From Thermoflavifilum sp. (lineage in GTDB: Bacteria; Bacteroidota; Bacteroidia; Chitinophagales; Chitinophagaceae), in the NCBI RefSeq assembly GCF_014961315.1, contig NZ_CP063141.1:248001-312000 (forward strand): a stretch of 64,000 bases of DNA, given 5' to 3'. Position 1 is the stretch's first letter. Each line of letters opens with the position of its first letter. The position numbers and the translations under genes were made by a program. The notes under the pieces were generated by a model. That model searched no databases and was not told where the DNA came from. It saw only the letters and a program-made list of their open reading frames with translations. Below are positions 27,171 to 37,698 of the stretch, piece after piece.

Positions 27171-28321
27171 CGACTGGATGTATAGGCAAGGATATACTCC
27201 AGCAGTAATGCATCGATATAAGCAGGACAGGAAAAATAATATTTGATAAAGCTCAACGGCGTGAACCATCGCTTAAAAGGATTGCGCAACATGGCATAAA
27301 AACCTGCTTCAAAAAAAATCGCACAGGGTTGATGTTCTATATCCTGTATGTTTTTAGAATTTATGGATATCATCATATCGGGCTTGAATCCCAGGCGTAT
27401 CAACGATGTGCTGAGGATGATGCTATCCATGGTACAGGAACTAAGCTGTAAACAATATCGAGCATCTTGCTGCAACTGTTGAACATAAGGCTGCATCCAT
27501 GCAGGATGAGCGATTTGCCATAATCTTGCAACATGATAAATCAACACCGGCGGCCGGGCATAGTGTGGAGAAATATAAGCCGCGTCAGACAGATACTTTT
27601 TATTTTTGATCATATCATTCAGCCATCGAATGCTTGCGCTATCATATTGATTCAGTGGAATATGGTAAGTATAAAACAGGGTTAAAATATTGCATAACAC
27701 ACAAAAGTCTACATCAACAGGCATCTTTTTACCAAACCAGGTGTTGTAAAAGGGCAGAAGTCGATATGCACGATACGTATTTCGAATACGACGAATGGAT
27801 GTATTGGCATATCCTGCCATGTAATCGTGATAAGCTTCCACCACACTATCGGGCGGATGCAGGGCCAGCCATATCATGCTGGCATCGTCAGCATCATCGG
27901 GCAAGGCATTCACATATCGAAAAGGTTTTAACAACATGGCATTGGGAAAAACCACTGGTGGGTTCACTGGCCAGAAATTGAAAGTAAGTGGATGTTGAGG
28001 TTTTTGATAACCGGCAAAAGCAGGTTGTGCTCGTTGTAAAATAGTATCCACAATGGGTTGCAATGAATCTGCCAATTTGGGTTTTAACTGGCGCAGGGTA
28101 TAACAGGTTAATGCCGTAAAAAAAATATTATTATCCTGTTTCGGTACATGAGGAAAAGCTGCATAATATCGATAAGACGGGAACATGCCAGCACGATAAA
28201 AGCTGTCACTCATGTTTTGATAGGAAGCGATGCGATGAAGAAGAAATGAAATAATGCTTGATTGTGCATGTGCTACCATTCCTGCAGCCGATATACCGAT
28301 CACCAGTACAATTACCCGCAT
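27167..28321 (-). CDS. Exported alpha/alpha-toroid-like protein with DADD motif
   Basis: A 384-aa protein with a signal peptide (MRVIVLVIGISAAGMVAHAQ). The body is helical and carries NALPDDADDASMIWLAL at about 135-155, which resembles the DxDD motif of class II terpene cyclases, and MPVDVDFCVLCNILTLFYTY, a helix pattern of (alpha/alpha)6 toroid proteins. No QW repeat is obvious. Tail-to-tail with the class I-like gene (four-base overlap). It could be a periplasmic cyclase, a prenyltransferase-fold binding protein or an unrelated toroid enzyme; I do not know which. Confidence 0.5.
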   Translation of the reverse strand: MRVIVLVIGISAAGMVAHAQSSIISFLLHRIASYQNMSDSFYRAGMFPSYRYYAAFPHVPKQDNNIFFTALTCYTLRQLKPKLADSLQPIVDTILQRAQPAFAGYQKPQHPLTFNFWPVNPPVVFPNAMLLKPFRYVNALPDDADDASMIWLALHPPDSVVEAYHDYMAGYANTSIRRIRNTYRAYRLLPFYNTWFGKKMPVDVDFCVLCNILTLFYTYHIPLNQYDSASIRWLNDMIKNKKYLSDAAYISPHYARPPVLIYHVARLWQIAHPAWMQPYVQQLQQDARYCLQLSSCTMDSIILSTSLIRLGFKPDMMISINSKNIQDIEHQPCAIFFEAGFYAMLRNPFKRWFTPLSFIKYYFSCPAYIDALLLEYILAYTSSR

Positions 28322-28361
28322 GCTTTCAGCATAATTTATTCAGCAAGATAGCATATACGTT

Positions 28362-28399
28362 TTAAAAAAATATCCCGCAACACTGAAGTTGCGGGATAT
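28362..28399 (-). terminator. Rho-independent terminator of the TonB receptor gene
   Basis: Perfect 12-bp stem ATATCCCGCAAC / GTTGCGGGATAT with a 6-base loop, followed on the minus strand by seven T, starting 25 bases after the receptor stop codon. Confidence 0.9.
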
Positions 28400-28423
28400 A
28401 TGAAGCGATGATTCAGATAAAGG

Positions 28424-31400
28424 TTAGAAACTGTATCTGAGGCCAAGCTGCATGTACCAGGTACTGGATGGACTGATTACATTTTGAAATGCATGATCGA
28501 CCAGTACTCCACCTATATTCTGGAGATTGTATTGTGGCACGCCATTACTATTTACACCTTTGAATATGAGTGGATTACGTGTGTATATAGTCTTCACAAT
28601 ACCCCAGTTCTTATTGATCAGGTTAAGAAAGTTGAGAATGTCCATCGAGAACTGCAGGTTATGCCGGGTTTGATTTTTACCTGTAGTAATATAAAAATCC
28701 TGAAGGAATTTTAGATCAAGTTCATTATACCAGGGATACAGTGCAGCATTCCTTTCGGCATACTGGCCACGATGTTTTTTCAGGTAAGGCGAACTGTTAA
28801 TAAATTTCTCAAACGCAGCTTGTTGATCCTGTGCCGAGAAGGTAATGGTGTTTCCGTTTGCATCTTTTGTAGAATACGGGAGGAAGTTGATTTCACTGGC
28901 ATTATGGGGTATGTACATCAAATCGGTAGAATTGTTCCCATCATTATTTAAATCGCCATTAACCACAAAGCTGTAATTTCCGTTATTTTCACCCTGGTAG
29001 AACAGGGAAATGGTTGTAGCGAAATGCCTGGCATATTCGAAACGATAAGAAATATCAGCTACAACACGATGCGGAACAAAGTAAGAAGAATATCCCAGCT
29101 CAACTGCATTGGATGTACCTACATTCGGATTGGAATTCCATACTGATGTGGCCTGAGAACCAGGATTATCTGTCACAGACTTAGATTGTGTGAAGGTATA
29201 AGCGATGGAACCATAAAAGCCATTTGAGAAAGATTTGCTCAATTGTGCAGTAATGGAATAAGCATATCCTTTATGGGTATTCTCCAGTACAATGGCAGAA
29301 GAGATATTGTTATAATAGTACCGATTATTTGCAGAAGTATATCTGGGTCTGACAAATCCTGGTGCGTCAATTGCAACCGTGTCGGGATCCTTCAGGTTAG
29401 CATTGCGCATTTTCACGGCGTGGATATCTTTGGTATACATCAATTCAACAGTAGCCACCAAACCATTTCCCAGTGATTTATCAACGGCCAGATCAGAGCG
29501 CCAGATCTGTGGGAATTTAAAGTTAGGATCGATCAGTACAATATTGGCTGGTACAGTTCCAGACGGTGTTTTCGGGAAATTATTCAGATAAGCATTCGGA
29601 TCAGGATTGAATTTATAATTCACCAGCTGCGCGGGATCTGTAACCCGTACACTATTCTGGTACATACCGCTGTTGGTAGGCATATTAGTTAACCATACAA
29701 AAGGAATACGCCCGGTGAATATACCTGTACCACCGCGTATAATCAGGGTATTATCTTTTTTCACATCCCAGCGGAATCCTACTCTTGGTGAAAAGAGTAC
29801 AGATCCTTTCGGCCATTTACCTGTTGAATAATGGGTCATATTACCATTTTCATCCGGGAATGTTAATTGTGTAATAGCCGGATTCTCAAGTGGCTGTTGC
29901 AAATAAATGGGCTTATCTGCACGAAGTCCCACGGTCAAGCGCAGTGCTCTACTAACATCATACTGATCCTGAACATAAATACCCAGCTGCCCGATTTTTA
30001 GATTTGCGGAATATACACCACCACCCGGATTTACAAGCGAATAAGTGTAAGCATAATAAACAGGAGGTTGATTGGTAATGAAATCATTCAAAGTATTGTA
30101 CACATAATAGCTTTCCGACCCCGGCATAAACATATTTCCCACACGTTGATATTCAAAAGTAGCGCCAGCTGTGATGGTGTGGGTTTTTACATAATAGGTA
30201 AAGTTATCGGTTGCACTGAAAATATTGTTGATAACATCGTTGTGATAGGTAAATGGATCCATTCCCACGCTGATGTAGTTATTTCCATTTCCATCAAAAA
30301 TATCAATGGTAGGAAATACTTTACCTGGAAAAGTACGTGTACTCCGGATGCGAGTGTAAGCCAACAGAAATTGATTGGCCATCTTACTGTTGAAATTACT
30401 ATTGAGCTCTGCAGTAGCTGTGCGTACAATATTTTTAAAACCGTAGTTAGAGTTGGCAAATGCCATGGAATTATTGCTAAAACGATTATTAGGTAAACGG
30501 CTTACAGTACCAGTACGTCCGGTTACTCTAAACCCACCGCCATTAGGAATACTGCTTCCATTCACCTGTTGATCTTGAGTACCTACAAAATCGCTGTACT
30601 TAACTGTAAGTTTATGCTTGGTGCTGATGTTCCAGTCAATTTTTGCCAGTAACTTATGGTTTTTAGTTTCAAAGTTGGGAAAATTATCATAAGCTCCCGG
30701 ATCGTAGTTATAGGTAGTTTTTAAGAAATCTGCCAGCTTCTTTAAGGAATCAATTGGAGTAGATGAAACCGTACCCTGGCCAGAACCTCCTTTAGGAGAA
30801 TATGCGATACCAGGTGAATTTCCCTTTTCAAATTCGGCATTTACAAAGAAGAAAAGTTTGTTCTTGATAATTGGTCCACCCAGAGTAGCACCGTAAATAG
30901 AATGTGAACTATTTACGATTTGGTTTTTAATATTCACATCACCTACATGTGTTCCAATAAAATGTTGATTACGATAATAGCCGTAAGCAGATCCATGGAA
31001 GGTATTGGTACCACTCTTGGTAACCGCGTTGATGCCTGCACCTGTAAAACCCGATTGGCGTACATCGTATGGTGCAATATTTACCGAGATCTGATCATAA
31101 GCATCCAGTGAAATGGGTTGATCACCACCCCCGGCAGGGGATCAGAGCTTAGTCCGAAGTTATTGTTTAAATTGGCGCCATCAACCTGCAGGTTGTTATA
31201 TCGTCCGTCTCTTCCGGCAAAGCTGGTACCGTTGGATTGAGGCGTTAATTTGGTGAAATCTACGATGCTACGGCTAACGGTAGGTAATGTGGACAACTGC
31301 TCTACATTGATTACCGTAGAAGCCCCTGTACGCTCCTGGGCCAATTTCCGGGCACTTACCACAGTGAGTTCCTGCAGTTGTTGACCTGTTTGCTTCAGCT

Positions 31401-31722
31401 GTGCAGTGAGATTATAGGGCTCACCCAACCTGAGCTGAATTCCCTCATAAACACCTGTCTGATAACCAATGTAAGATACATCCACGCGATAAGGACCTCC
31501 AACCCGCATGCCCTGTATGGCAAAAGTTCCATTGGCCTGCGTAACTGTTCCATAAACGGTTCCTGAGGGGAGATGGGTGGCTTTCACCGTAGCACCGACC
31601 AGTGGCTGTCCATTGGCATCGGTAACTGTACCTACCAGGCTGCTCGTCGTAACCTGCCCTGCGGCAGTGAACAGCGCTAATGTCCATAAGCAGGTAAGCA
31701 AGAGTAATTTTTTGTAGTGCAT
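28424..31722 (-). pseudogene. TonB-dependent receptor, split by a -1 frameshift
   Basis: Outer-membrane beta-barrel transporter of about 1100 codons. From the ATG ending at 31722: signal peptide (cleavage near AAGQ), carboxypeptidase-regulatory-like domain (LVGTVTDANGQPLVGATVKA), plug domain (QELTVVSARKLAQ ... NNLQVDGANLNN), then barrel ending WYMQLGLRYSF. The frame breaks after SSDPLPG at a run of five C (31128-31132; five G in the coding strand). Adding one G gives PGGGDQPISLDAYDQIS and continues without a stop into the 837-codon barrel frame that starts by a GTG at 30937. The body has no other break and the terminator is intact, so it is a fresh lesion, a phase switch or a sequencing error. 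Ligand unknown. Confidence 0.85.
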
Positions 31723-31897
31723 AGTGCAGAGGTTTTGATTTCTGCCTGCAAAAAAAATAAATAATTGGCGAAATAAAATGAACAAATCATGAACTTTTTA
31801 ACCGACTTTTTGTCAGTCTTCGCTGTTTCCCTGAAAAAATAACTTTTCGGTGACTCCCTCATGAAGGGCTTTAAACCGAAAGCGCTGAGAGTTGTTG

Positions 31898-31905
31898 TAA
31901 CTTTG
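31898..31905 (+). promoter_or_regulatory. -7 element (TAACTTTG) of ribBA
   Basis: Exact TAnnTTTG match 18 bases before the ATG at 31924. Its position inside a longer open frame (from 31861) excludes that longer start. Confidence 0.55.
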
Positions 31906-31923
31906 GGCATTCAACAATACCTT

Positions 31924-33147
31924 ATGTTAGATACCATTGAATCGGCCATTGAGGAAATCAAAAAAGGGAAGCTGGTCATTGTGGTGGATGACGAATCGCG
32001 TGAGAATGAAGGCGATTTTGTAGGGGCCGCGCATACGGTCACGCCCGAAATCATCAACTTCATGTCGATCCACGGCCGGGGACTGATCTGTGCTCCGCTT
32101 TCAGCCGAGCGTTGCGATGAGCTGGGCCTTGACCTGATGGTGCAACACAATACCGCCCCGCATCAAACACCTTTTACCGTATCGGTTGATCTGTTAGGCC
32201 ATGGCTGTACCACAGGCATTTCGGCACACGACCGGGCTAAGACCGTCCGCGCACTGGTTGATCCGGCTACCCGAAAAGAAGACTTAGGTCGCCCCGGCCA
32301 CATCTTCCCCTTACGAGCCATGCCCGGAGGTGTGCTGCGTCGTGCCGGCCATACCGAAGCCACCGTGGATCTGGTACGCCTGGCCGGATTCCCTCCTCCT
32401 TACGGCGGCGTGCTGGTAGAAATCATGAACGAAGACGGTACCATGGCCCGACTACCGGAACTGAAAAAAATAGCCGAAAAATTTGGTCTCAAGCTCATCT
32501 CTATTCAGGATCTTATCGCATATCGCCTGCGAACCGAATCACTCATCGAGGAAGTGGTGCGTGTGAAAATGCCCACCAAATACGGTTTCTTCAACCTTGT
32601 CGCCTTCCGCCAGACCAACTCTGGAGATATCCATCTGGCGCTGGTCAAGGGACAATGGGAAAAAGACGAGCCGATTCTGGTGCGCGTACACTCATCGTGC
32701 TTCACCGGCGATATCCTGCACTCCTTGCGCTGCGACTGCGGCGAACAATTGCATGCCGCCATGCAAATGGTGGAAAAAGCCGGCAAAGGTGTAGTGCTCT
32801 ACATGAACCAGGAAGGTCGCGGCATAGGCCTGATTAACAAGCTGAAAGCTTACAAATTGCAGGAGGAAGGTAAGGATACAGTAGAAGCTAATCTGGCACT
32901 GGGCTTTAAAATGGATGAACGAGATTATGGCGTGGGTGCACAGATCCTGCGCTATCTGGGGGTTACCAAAATGCGACTCATGACCAATAACCCCAAAAAA
33001 CGCGCAGGATTAAGCGGCTATGGATTGGAGATCGTAGAAAATGTACCCATCGAGATTCCACCCAATCCGTATAACGAATTTTACCTGAAAACAAAACGTG
33101 ACAAAATGGGTCACGAAATCCTGCAAACCGATAAGCGGATTGAATAA
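31924..33147 (+). CDS. ribBA: Bifunctional 3,4-dihydroxy-2-butanone-4-phosphate synthase / GTP cyclohydrolase II
   Basis: Catalyses both entry reactions of riboflavin synthesis. N-terminal RibB half (about 1-205): [19 protein letters not shown], and [15 protein letters not shown]-terminal RibA half: zinc cysteines in [20 protein letters not shown] and the GTP-binding [16 protein letters not shown]. Start at ATG 31924 ([15 protein letters not shown]), set by the -7 element just upstream. No FMN riboswitch is seen; the leader is only about a dozen bases. Length 407 aa is usual. Confidence 0.95.
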   Translation: MLDTIESAIEEIKKGKLVIVVDDESRENEGDFVGAAHTVTPEIINFMSIHGRGLICAPLSAERCDELGLDLMVQHNTAPHQTPFTVSVDLLGHGCTTGISAHDRAKTVRALVDPATRKEDLGRPGHIFPLRAMPGGVLRRAGHTEATVDLVRLAGFPPPYGGVLVEIMNEDGTMARLPELKKIAEKFGLKLISIQDLIAYRLRTESLIEEVVRVKMPTKYGFFNLVAFRQTNSGDIHLALVKGQWEKDEPILVRVHSSCFTGDILHSLRCDCGEQLHAAMQMVEKAGKGVVLYMNQEGRGIGLINKLKAYKLQEEGKDTVEANLALGFKMDERDYGVGAQILRYLGVTKMRLMTNNPKKRAGLSGYGLEIVENVPIEIPPNPYNEFYLKTKRDKMGHEILQTDKRIE

Positions 33148-33246
33148 CCGATTTTATTCACTCCCAAACGCCTGTCACGCAACGATCTGCAAACCATGAG
33201 CGCATGGTGAAATGATTTGCGTTCCCTCCATAACCACAATTCCTAT

Positions 33247-33254
33247 TATTTTTG
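33247..33254 (+). promoter_or_regulatory. -7 element (TATTTTTG) of smc
   Basis: Exact TAnnTTTG match 19 bases before the GTG at 33274; argues against the ATG at 33217. Confidence 0.45.
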
Positions 33255-33273
33255 TTGCCCTAAAATCAGGAAA

Positions 33274-36200
33274 GTGCGACTCAAAACGCTTGAAATCAAA
33301 GGGTTTAAAAGTTTTGCCGACAAAACCATCATACATTTCGATGAAAAGATTACCGGTGTAGTTGGCCCGAATGGATGCGGGAAAAGCAATATTGTCGATG
33401 CCATTCGTTGGGTGATTGGTGAACATAAAATCAGTAATCTACGTTCAGATTCACTGGAAAGTTTAATTTTCAATGGATCGAAAACCCGCGCGGCCAGCGG
33501 TGTAGCCGAGGTTTCGCTGACTTTTGAAAATACCCGCAATATTCTTCCTACCGAATTCACTACCGTAACAATTACCCGCAGGTTTTACAAAAACGGAGAA
33601 AGTGAATATCGCCTGAATGATGTAACGTGCCGACTGAAAGATATTCAGAATCTGTTTCTGGATACCGGCGTCAGCAGCGATTCCTATGCCATCATAGAAC
33701 TGGGCATGGTGGATGATATCATCAAGGATAAAGACAATAGCCGACGCCGAATGTTCGAACAGGCAGCCGGTATTTCCGTGTATAAAACCCGAAAAAAAGA
33801 AGCCAAGCAAAAGTTAGAAGCTACAGAAAACGACCTGAATCGCATCGAAGATCTGTTATATGAAATTCAACATAACCTGAAAACACTGGAAAGTCAGGCC
33901 CGAAAGGCTGAGCGTTATCAGGAAGTAAAAAAAGAATATAAACGCATCAGCATCGAACTGGCGAAAGCCGTACTTGAAGGATTTCATCTGAATTATCAGG
34001 AACTGGAGCAGCAACTTGAAACTGAAACCAATCGAAAAGTTGAGCTGGATGCTGCTATTGCCACACAGGAAGCAAGCCTGGAACACGACAAAAATCAACT
34101 TATCCATCTGGAAAAAGAATTACAGGCGGCACAGAAAACCGTGAATGATCTGCAAAATCAGATTCGTACACAGGAAAGTGAACAACAGTTAACACGTCAG
34201 CGCCTCAATCATCTGCAGGAAAAAGCTCAACAGCAAACACGCTTTCTTTCACAGGCCGATACCCAGCGTCAGCAGCTTCAGGAATCCCTTGCCGAACTTG
34301 CATCGCGGCTGGATACCGAACGCGTGCAACTGCAACAGATGGAAACTGCCAGGGAATCGCTATCCGAAATTTATCAATCAGCCCTTCAAAGCTGGGAAAG
34401 CCACAAATCTAAACTCGGCTCCTTACAACAAACCCAGCAAGAATTGCGTCGTCGACAATTTGAACTTGAAAAGAAAATGGCCGTGGCTGACACGTCCCGG
34501 CAAAATACCGAACGACTGATTCGCCAGTATGAACAGGAATCACAACAGCGTACTACACACCTGCAGCAACTGCAGGAACGCAAAGAAAATCTTTCGCAAT
34601 CCGTAACACATCTTCAGCAACAACTGCAACAACTCAAAGAAGCTCACCAGACGGGAAAAGCACAAATTCTGGCACTGCAACAAACGCTGGATGAGCTCAG
34701 GGACCAGATGCGTGAAAAAAATCGCCTGCACGACGCCCGCAAAAATGAATATCAACTGCTGAAATCGCTGGTCGATAACCTGGAGGGATATCCCGAAAGT
34801 ATTCGTTTTCTGAAAAAACAATCGGGCTGGTCGTCAAACCCATTGCTGCTTTCCGATGTATTGAATGTACAGGATGCTTATAAAACAGCAATTGAAAATT
34901 TGTTAGAACCTTATTTGAATTATTATGTCGTCAACGATATTGCGGAAGCACAAGCCGCAATTGAGCTGCTCGATCAACATCAAAAAGGACGAGCCAGTTT
35001 TTTTATTCTCAATCAGCTTCCTGCCACATCTCATGATCATGCAACCACACCGCATCCTGCATGGATTCCTGCCATGCAGGTGGTGGAAACTGCACCGGCT
35101 TATCTACCGTTAATCAAGCATCTGCTCGGCCATGTGTATCTATCCATGGAACCCATGCAAACTGTAAACGGTAATCGGATGAAAACTGACGTGGTTGTAC
35201 TGGACAAAGAAGGTAAAATCATTTATGGAAATTACTTTGTAAGTGGGGGATCGGTACAAACATTCAGCGGATATAAAATAGGTCGTGTACATCAGCTCGA
35301 AAAACTTCAGCATGCTATTCAACAGATAGAGAACGAAATTCAAGAACTGCAACAACGCATTCATTCCCATCAACAGGAAATTACCCGGATAACCGCTCAA
35401 CTGCATGAACGAGAAATCGCTCAGCTGCAGGAACAGCTCACCCAGCAAGAAAAACAACTTTTTGCGCTGCAAAACCAATCTGAACAAATCGAGCAGCAAC
35501 ATCAACAAAGCACCGGACGTATCCAGGGATTGCAACAACAACTGCACGAACAACAATTGCAAATGCAGCAATTGCAACAGGCGCTGAAGAGCTTAAATGA
35601 AGAACAAACCGCATTGCAGCAACAACTTGAGGAAGCCCAACAACTCACTCTTGAGGCCGAAAAAACGTATCAAGCTTCTCAACAACAATATAATGAACAT
35701 CGAATCCAGTTCACCCGCCAGCAAAGTAAACTGCAGTCTATTGAACAGGAAATACAATTTCATCAAAGAAAATTAACGGAACTGCAACAGGGAATCGAAC
35801 AAAATACCCTGGAGCAAAAAGAAACACAACAGGCTATCATCAACGCCCAACAACAATTGCAAGAAATAGAACAAATGCTTGTGGGATTGATACACGACCG
35901 TGATGCTCAGATGGCCGTCGTACAGCAAAAAGAAAAAGTATATTACGATTTTCGGAATACACTCAACGAAAAAGAAGCCCAGCTGAAACAATTGCACCGG
36001 AATCGTGAACAGTGTGAAACATTACTGATGCAGATTCGTGAACAACTGAATCAGGTGAAATTGCAGCTGACTTCGTTGAAAGAACGTCTGCAACTGGAGT
36101 TCAAGGTGAATCTCGAAGAAATCATGGATGAACCACGTGAAACAGATCAATCGATTGAACAACTGCAAGCCGAAGCCGATAAGCTGAAGAAGCGACTGGA

Positions 36201-36810
36201 AAATATGGGAGAAGTGAATCCCACGGCTATTGAGGCTTATCAGGAGATGAAAAAAAGATATGAATTTATTGAAACGCAGAAGAATGATCTCTTACAGGCG
36301 AAAAACTCATTACTCGCAACCATCGAAGAAGTGGAAACCACCGCCAATGAACGTTTTTTACACACATTCGAAAAAATTAAAGAAAACTTTCAGCGCGTAT
36401 TCCGCTCACTTTCTTCTGATGAAGATCAATGTGATCTGATTTTATTAGATCCCCAAAATCTCGCAGAATCACCCATTGATATCATTGCCAAACCTAAAGG
36501 CAAAAAACCCGCTTCTATCAGTCAGCTCTCCATGGGCGAAAAAACCCTGGTGGCCATTGCCTTGTTGTTTGCAATTTACCTGATTAAACCGGCTCCGTTT
36601 TGCATCATGGATGAAGTGGATGCCCCGCTTGATGATGCCAATATTTTGAAGTTCACCAACATGATCCGTGAATTCTCCCAACAATCACAATTTATCATCG
36701 TCACGCACAACAAGCAAACCATGGCCGCCGTAGATGTGATTTACGGCGTTACCATGCAGGAGGCCGGCGTAAGCAAACTGGTGCCGGTGGATTTTCGCAG
36801 CCTCAATTGA
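33274..36810 (+). CDS. smc: Chromosome segregation protein SMC
   Basis: ATPase of the condensin complex that organises and segregates the chromosome. I start at the GTG at 33274 (RLKTLEIKGFKSFADKT), where homology-like sequence begins and AGGAAA stands just before it; about 1178 aa. Head: Walker A GVVGPNGCGKSNIVDAIRW; C-terminal signature LSMGEKTLVAIALL and Walker B FCIMDEVDAPLDD. Long Gln-rich coiled coils (about 150-480 and 660-1000) flank a hinge (YLNYYVVNDIAEAQAAIEL ... VVVLDKEGKIIYGNYFVSGG). The stop abuts the stop of the convergent NIPSNAP gene with no base between. Confidence 0.95.
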   Translation: MRLKTLEIKGFKSFADKTIIHFDEKITGVVGPNGCGKSNIVDAIRWVIGEHKISNLRSDSLESLIFNGSKTRAASGVAEVSLTFENTRNILPTEFTTVTITRRFYKNGESEYRLNDVTCRLKDIQNLFLDTGVSSDSYAIIELGMVDDIIKDKDNSRRRMFEQAAGISVYKTRKKEAKQKLEATENDLNRIEDLLYEIQHNLKTLESQARKAERYQEVKKEYKRISIELAKAVLEGFHLNYQELEQQLETETNRKVELDAAIATQEASLEHDKNQLIHLEKELQAAQKTVNDLQNQIRTQESEQQLTRQRLNHLQEKAQQQTRFLSQADTQRQQLQESLAELASRLDTERVQLQQMETARESLSEIYQSALQSWESHKSKLGSLQQTQQELRRRQFELEKKMAVADTSRQNTERLIRQYEQESQQRTTHLQQLQERKENLSQSVTHLQQQLQQLKEAHQTGKAQILALQQTLDELRDQMREKNRLHDARKNEYQLLKSLVDNLEGYPESIRFLKKQSGWSSNPLLLSDVLNVQDAYKTAIENLLEPYLNYYVVNDIAEAQAAIELLDQHQKGRASFFILNQLPATSHDHATTPHPAWIPAMQVVETAPAYLPLIKHLLGHVYLSMEPMQTVNGNRMKTDVVVLDKEGKIIYGNYFVSGGSVQTFSGYKIGRVHQLEKLQHAIQQIENEIQELQQRIHSHQQEITRITAQLHEREIAQLQEQLTQQEKQLFALQNQSEQIEQQHQQSTGRIQGLQQQLHEQQLQMQQLQQALKSLNEEQTALQQQLEEAQQLTLEAEKTYQASQQQYNEHRIQFTRQQSKLQSIEQEIQFHQRKLTELQQGIEQNTLEQKETQQAIINAQQQLQEIEQMLVGLIHDRDAQMAVVQQKEKVYYDFRNTLNEKEAQLKQLHRNREQCETLLMQIREQLNQVKLQLTSLKERLQLEFKVNLEEIMDEPRETDQSIEQLQAEADKLKKRLENMGEVNPTAIEAYQEMKKRYEFIETQKNDLLQAKNSLLATIEEVETTANERFLHTFEKIKENFQRVFRSLSSDEDQCDLILLDPQNLAESPIDIIAKPKGKKPASISQLSMGEKTLVAIALLFAIYLIKPAPFCIMDEVDAPLDDANILKFTNMIREFSQQSQFIIVTHNKQTMAAVDVIYGVTMQEAGVSKLVPVDFRSLN

Positions 36811-37599
36811 TTATAAGTCGGAGAATAGCAGGGGATGCAGAAAAACAATATCGGCATGCGATACATTTTGCTGATATTCGGGCAGGGCTGAGAGATGACG
36901 CCACACAGAATCGCTGCTGAAAGCCTTCCAGTGGGCATTCCGAGCATCCATATCATCAAATGCCGTCATATACATGAGGTTGGGCATGTGACATCCACTC
37001 AGGACCTGAGCGTAAAAAACGGCCTCAAAACCCAGCCGATCAAAGATCTGGATTTCTCCACCTGCATTAAACATCTGTATTTTATTCAATCCATATGCTT
37101 CATCCGGACTCTCATAGCTGCGTAATTCATATACACGTTGAGTTAAAGGTGCCTGTAATCGCGGTTTATGGATGACGGGCATATCCGGAAAAGCCCGCAA
37201 CACAATGGTTTCAATCCGTGCATAGGGTGGCCGGGATGCCGGAGCCCGGCTATAGTCGGGCGCTTTGTTCAACCAGGCCGTATCGTGCATCAGCGCCTGT
37301 TCCATTCTTTCCCACTGCTCAAGCGAACGATAAGGCGTGAGCACATACAGTCGCTGCTCACCCGTATCGGCCGGCCTGATCATGCTGAACACGCCTATCG
37401 GTCGAATGCCATGCGCATGCATATAAGGAACATACACCTGCTGCAAAAAATCTTCCGTTGCCTGCATGGATTGCGCTGCTGTAAAATGATACACACGTAT
37501 CACATCGTATACCCGTTCGTGACCCTGAATGGTACCGTGCTGTGCAAAGCTGTGCAGGAAAAAAAGGGGAGCCAACAAAAGCAAATAAAATGGTTTCAT
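36811..37599 (-). CDS. Secreted NIPSNAP-family protein
   Basis: A 262-aa exported protein (signal peptide to about HSFAQ) with two NIPSNAP ferredoxin-like halves: VYDVIRVYHFTAAQSMQATE and the second VYELRSYESPDEAYGLNKIQ, with GGEIQIFDRLGFEAVFYAQVL and NLMYMTAFDDMDARNAHW typical of the family. The biochemical role of bacterial NIPSNAP proteins is not settled. A -7 element lies 19 bases before the ATG. Confidence 0.85.
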   Translation of the reverse strand: MKPFYLLLLAPLFFLHSFAQHGTIQGHERVYDVIRVYHFTAAQSMQATEDFLQQVYVPYMHAHGIRPIGVFSMIRPADTGEQRLYVLTPYRSLEQWERMEQALMHDTAWLNKAPDYSRAPASRPPYARIETIVLRAFPDMPVIHKPRLQAPLTQRVYELRSYESPDEAYGLNKIQMFNAGGEIQIFDRLGFEAVFYAQVLSGCHMPNLMYMTAFDDMDARNAHWKAFSSDSVWRHLSALPEYQQNVSHADIVFLHPLLFSDL

Positions 37600-37618
37600 G
37601 ATAAATCGTTCTGTCTGG

Positions 37619-37626
37619 CAAAGATA
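37619..37626 (-). promoter_or_regulatory. -7 element (TATCTTTG) of the NIPSNAP gene
   Basis: Exact TAnnTTTG match on the minus strand, 19 bases before the ATG at 37599. Confidence 0.45.
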
Positions 37627-37698
37627 GCCAGCTCCGGTAATATAAGGCGATGTACTGTAGAATCACGTAAATTTACATGACCTGAAGCATGTTTTTTT

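Noticed and set aside
31861..31923. Longer start for ribBA
   Set aside because: A TAACTTTG promoter element lies inside it and the family begins at 31924.
31723..31923. Riboswitch (FMN type) before ribBA
   Set aside because: The predicted leader is about a dozen bases and no RFN-element stems are visible.
33148..33246. Hairpin CCATG-AGCG-CATGG between ribBA and smc as a terminator
   Set aside because: The stem is only five pairs and no T run follows on either strand.
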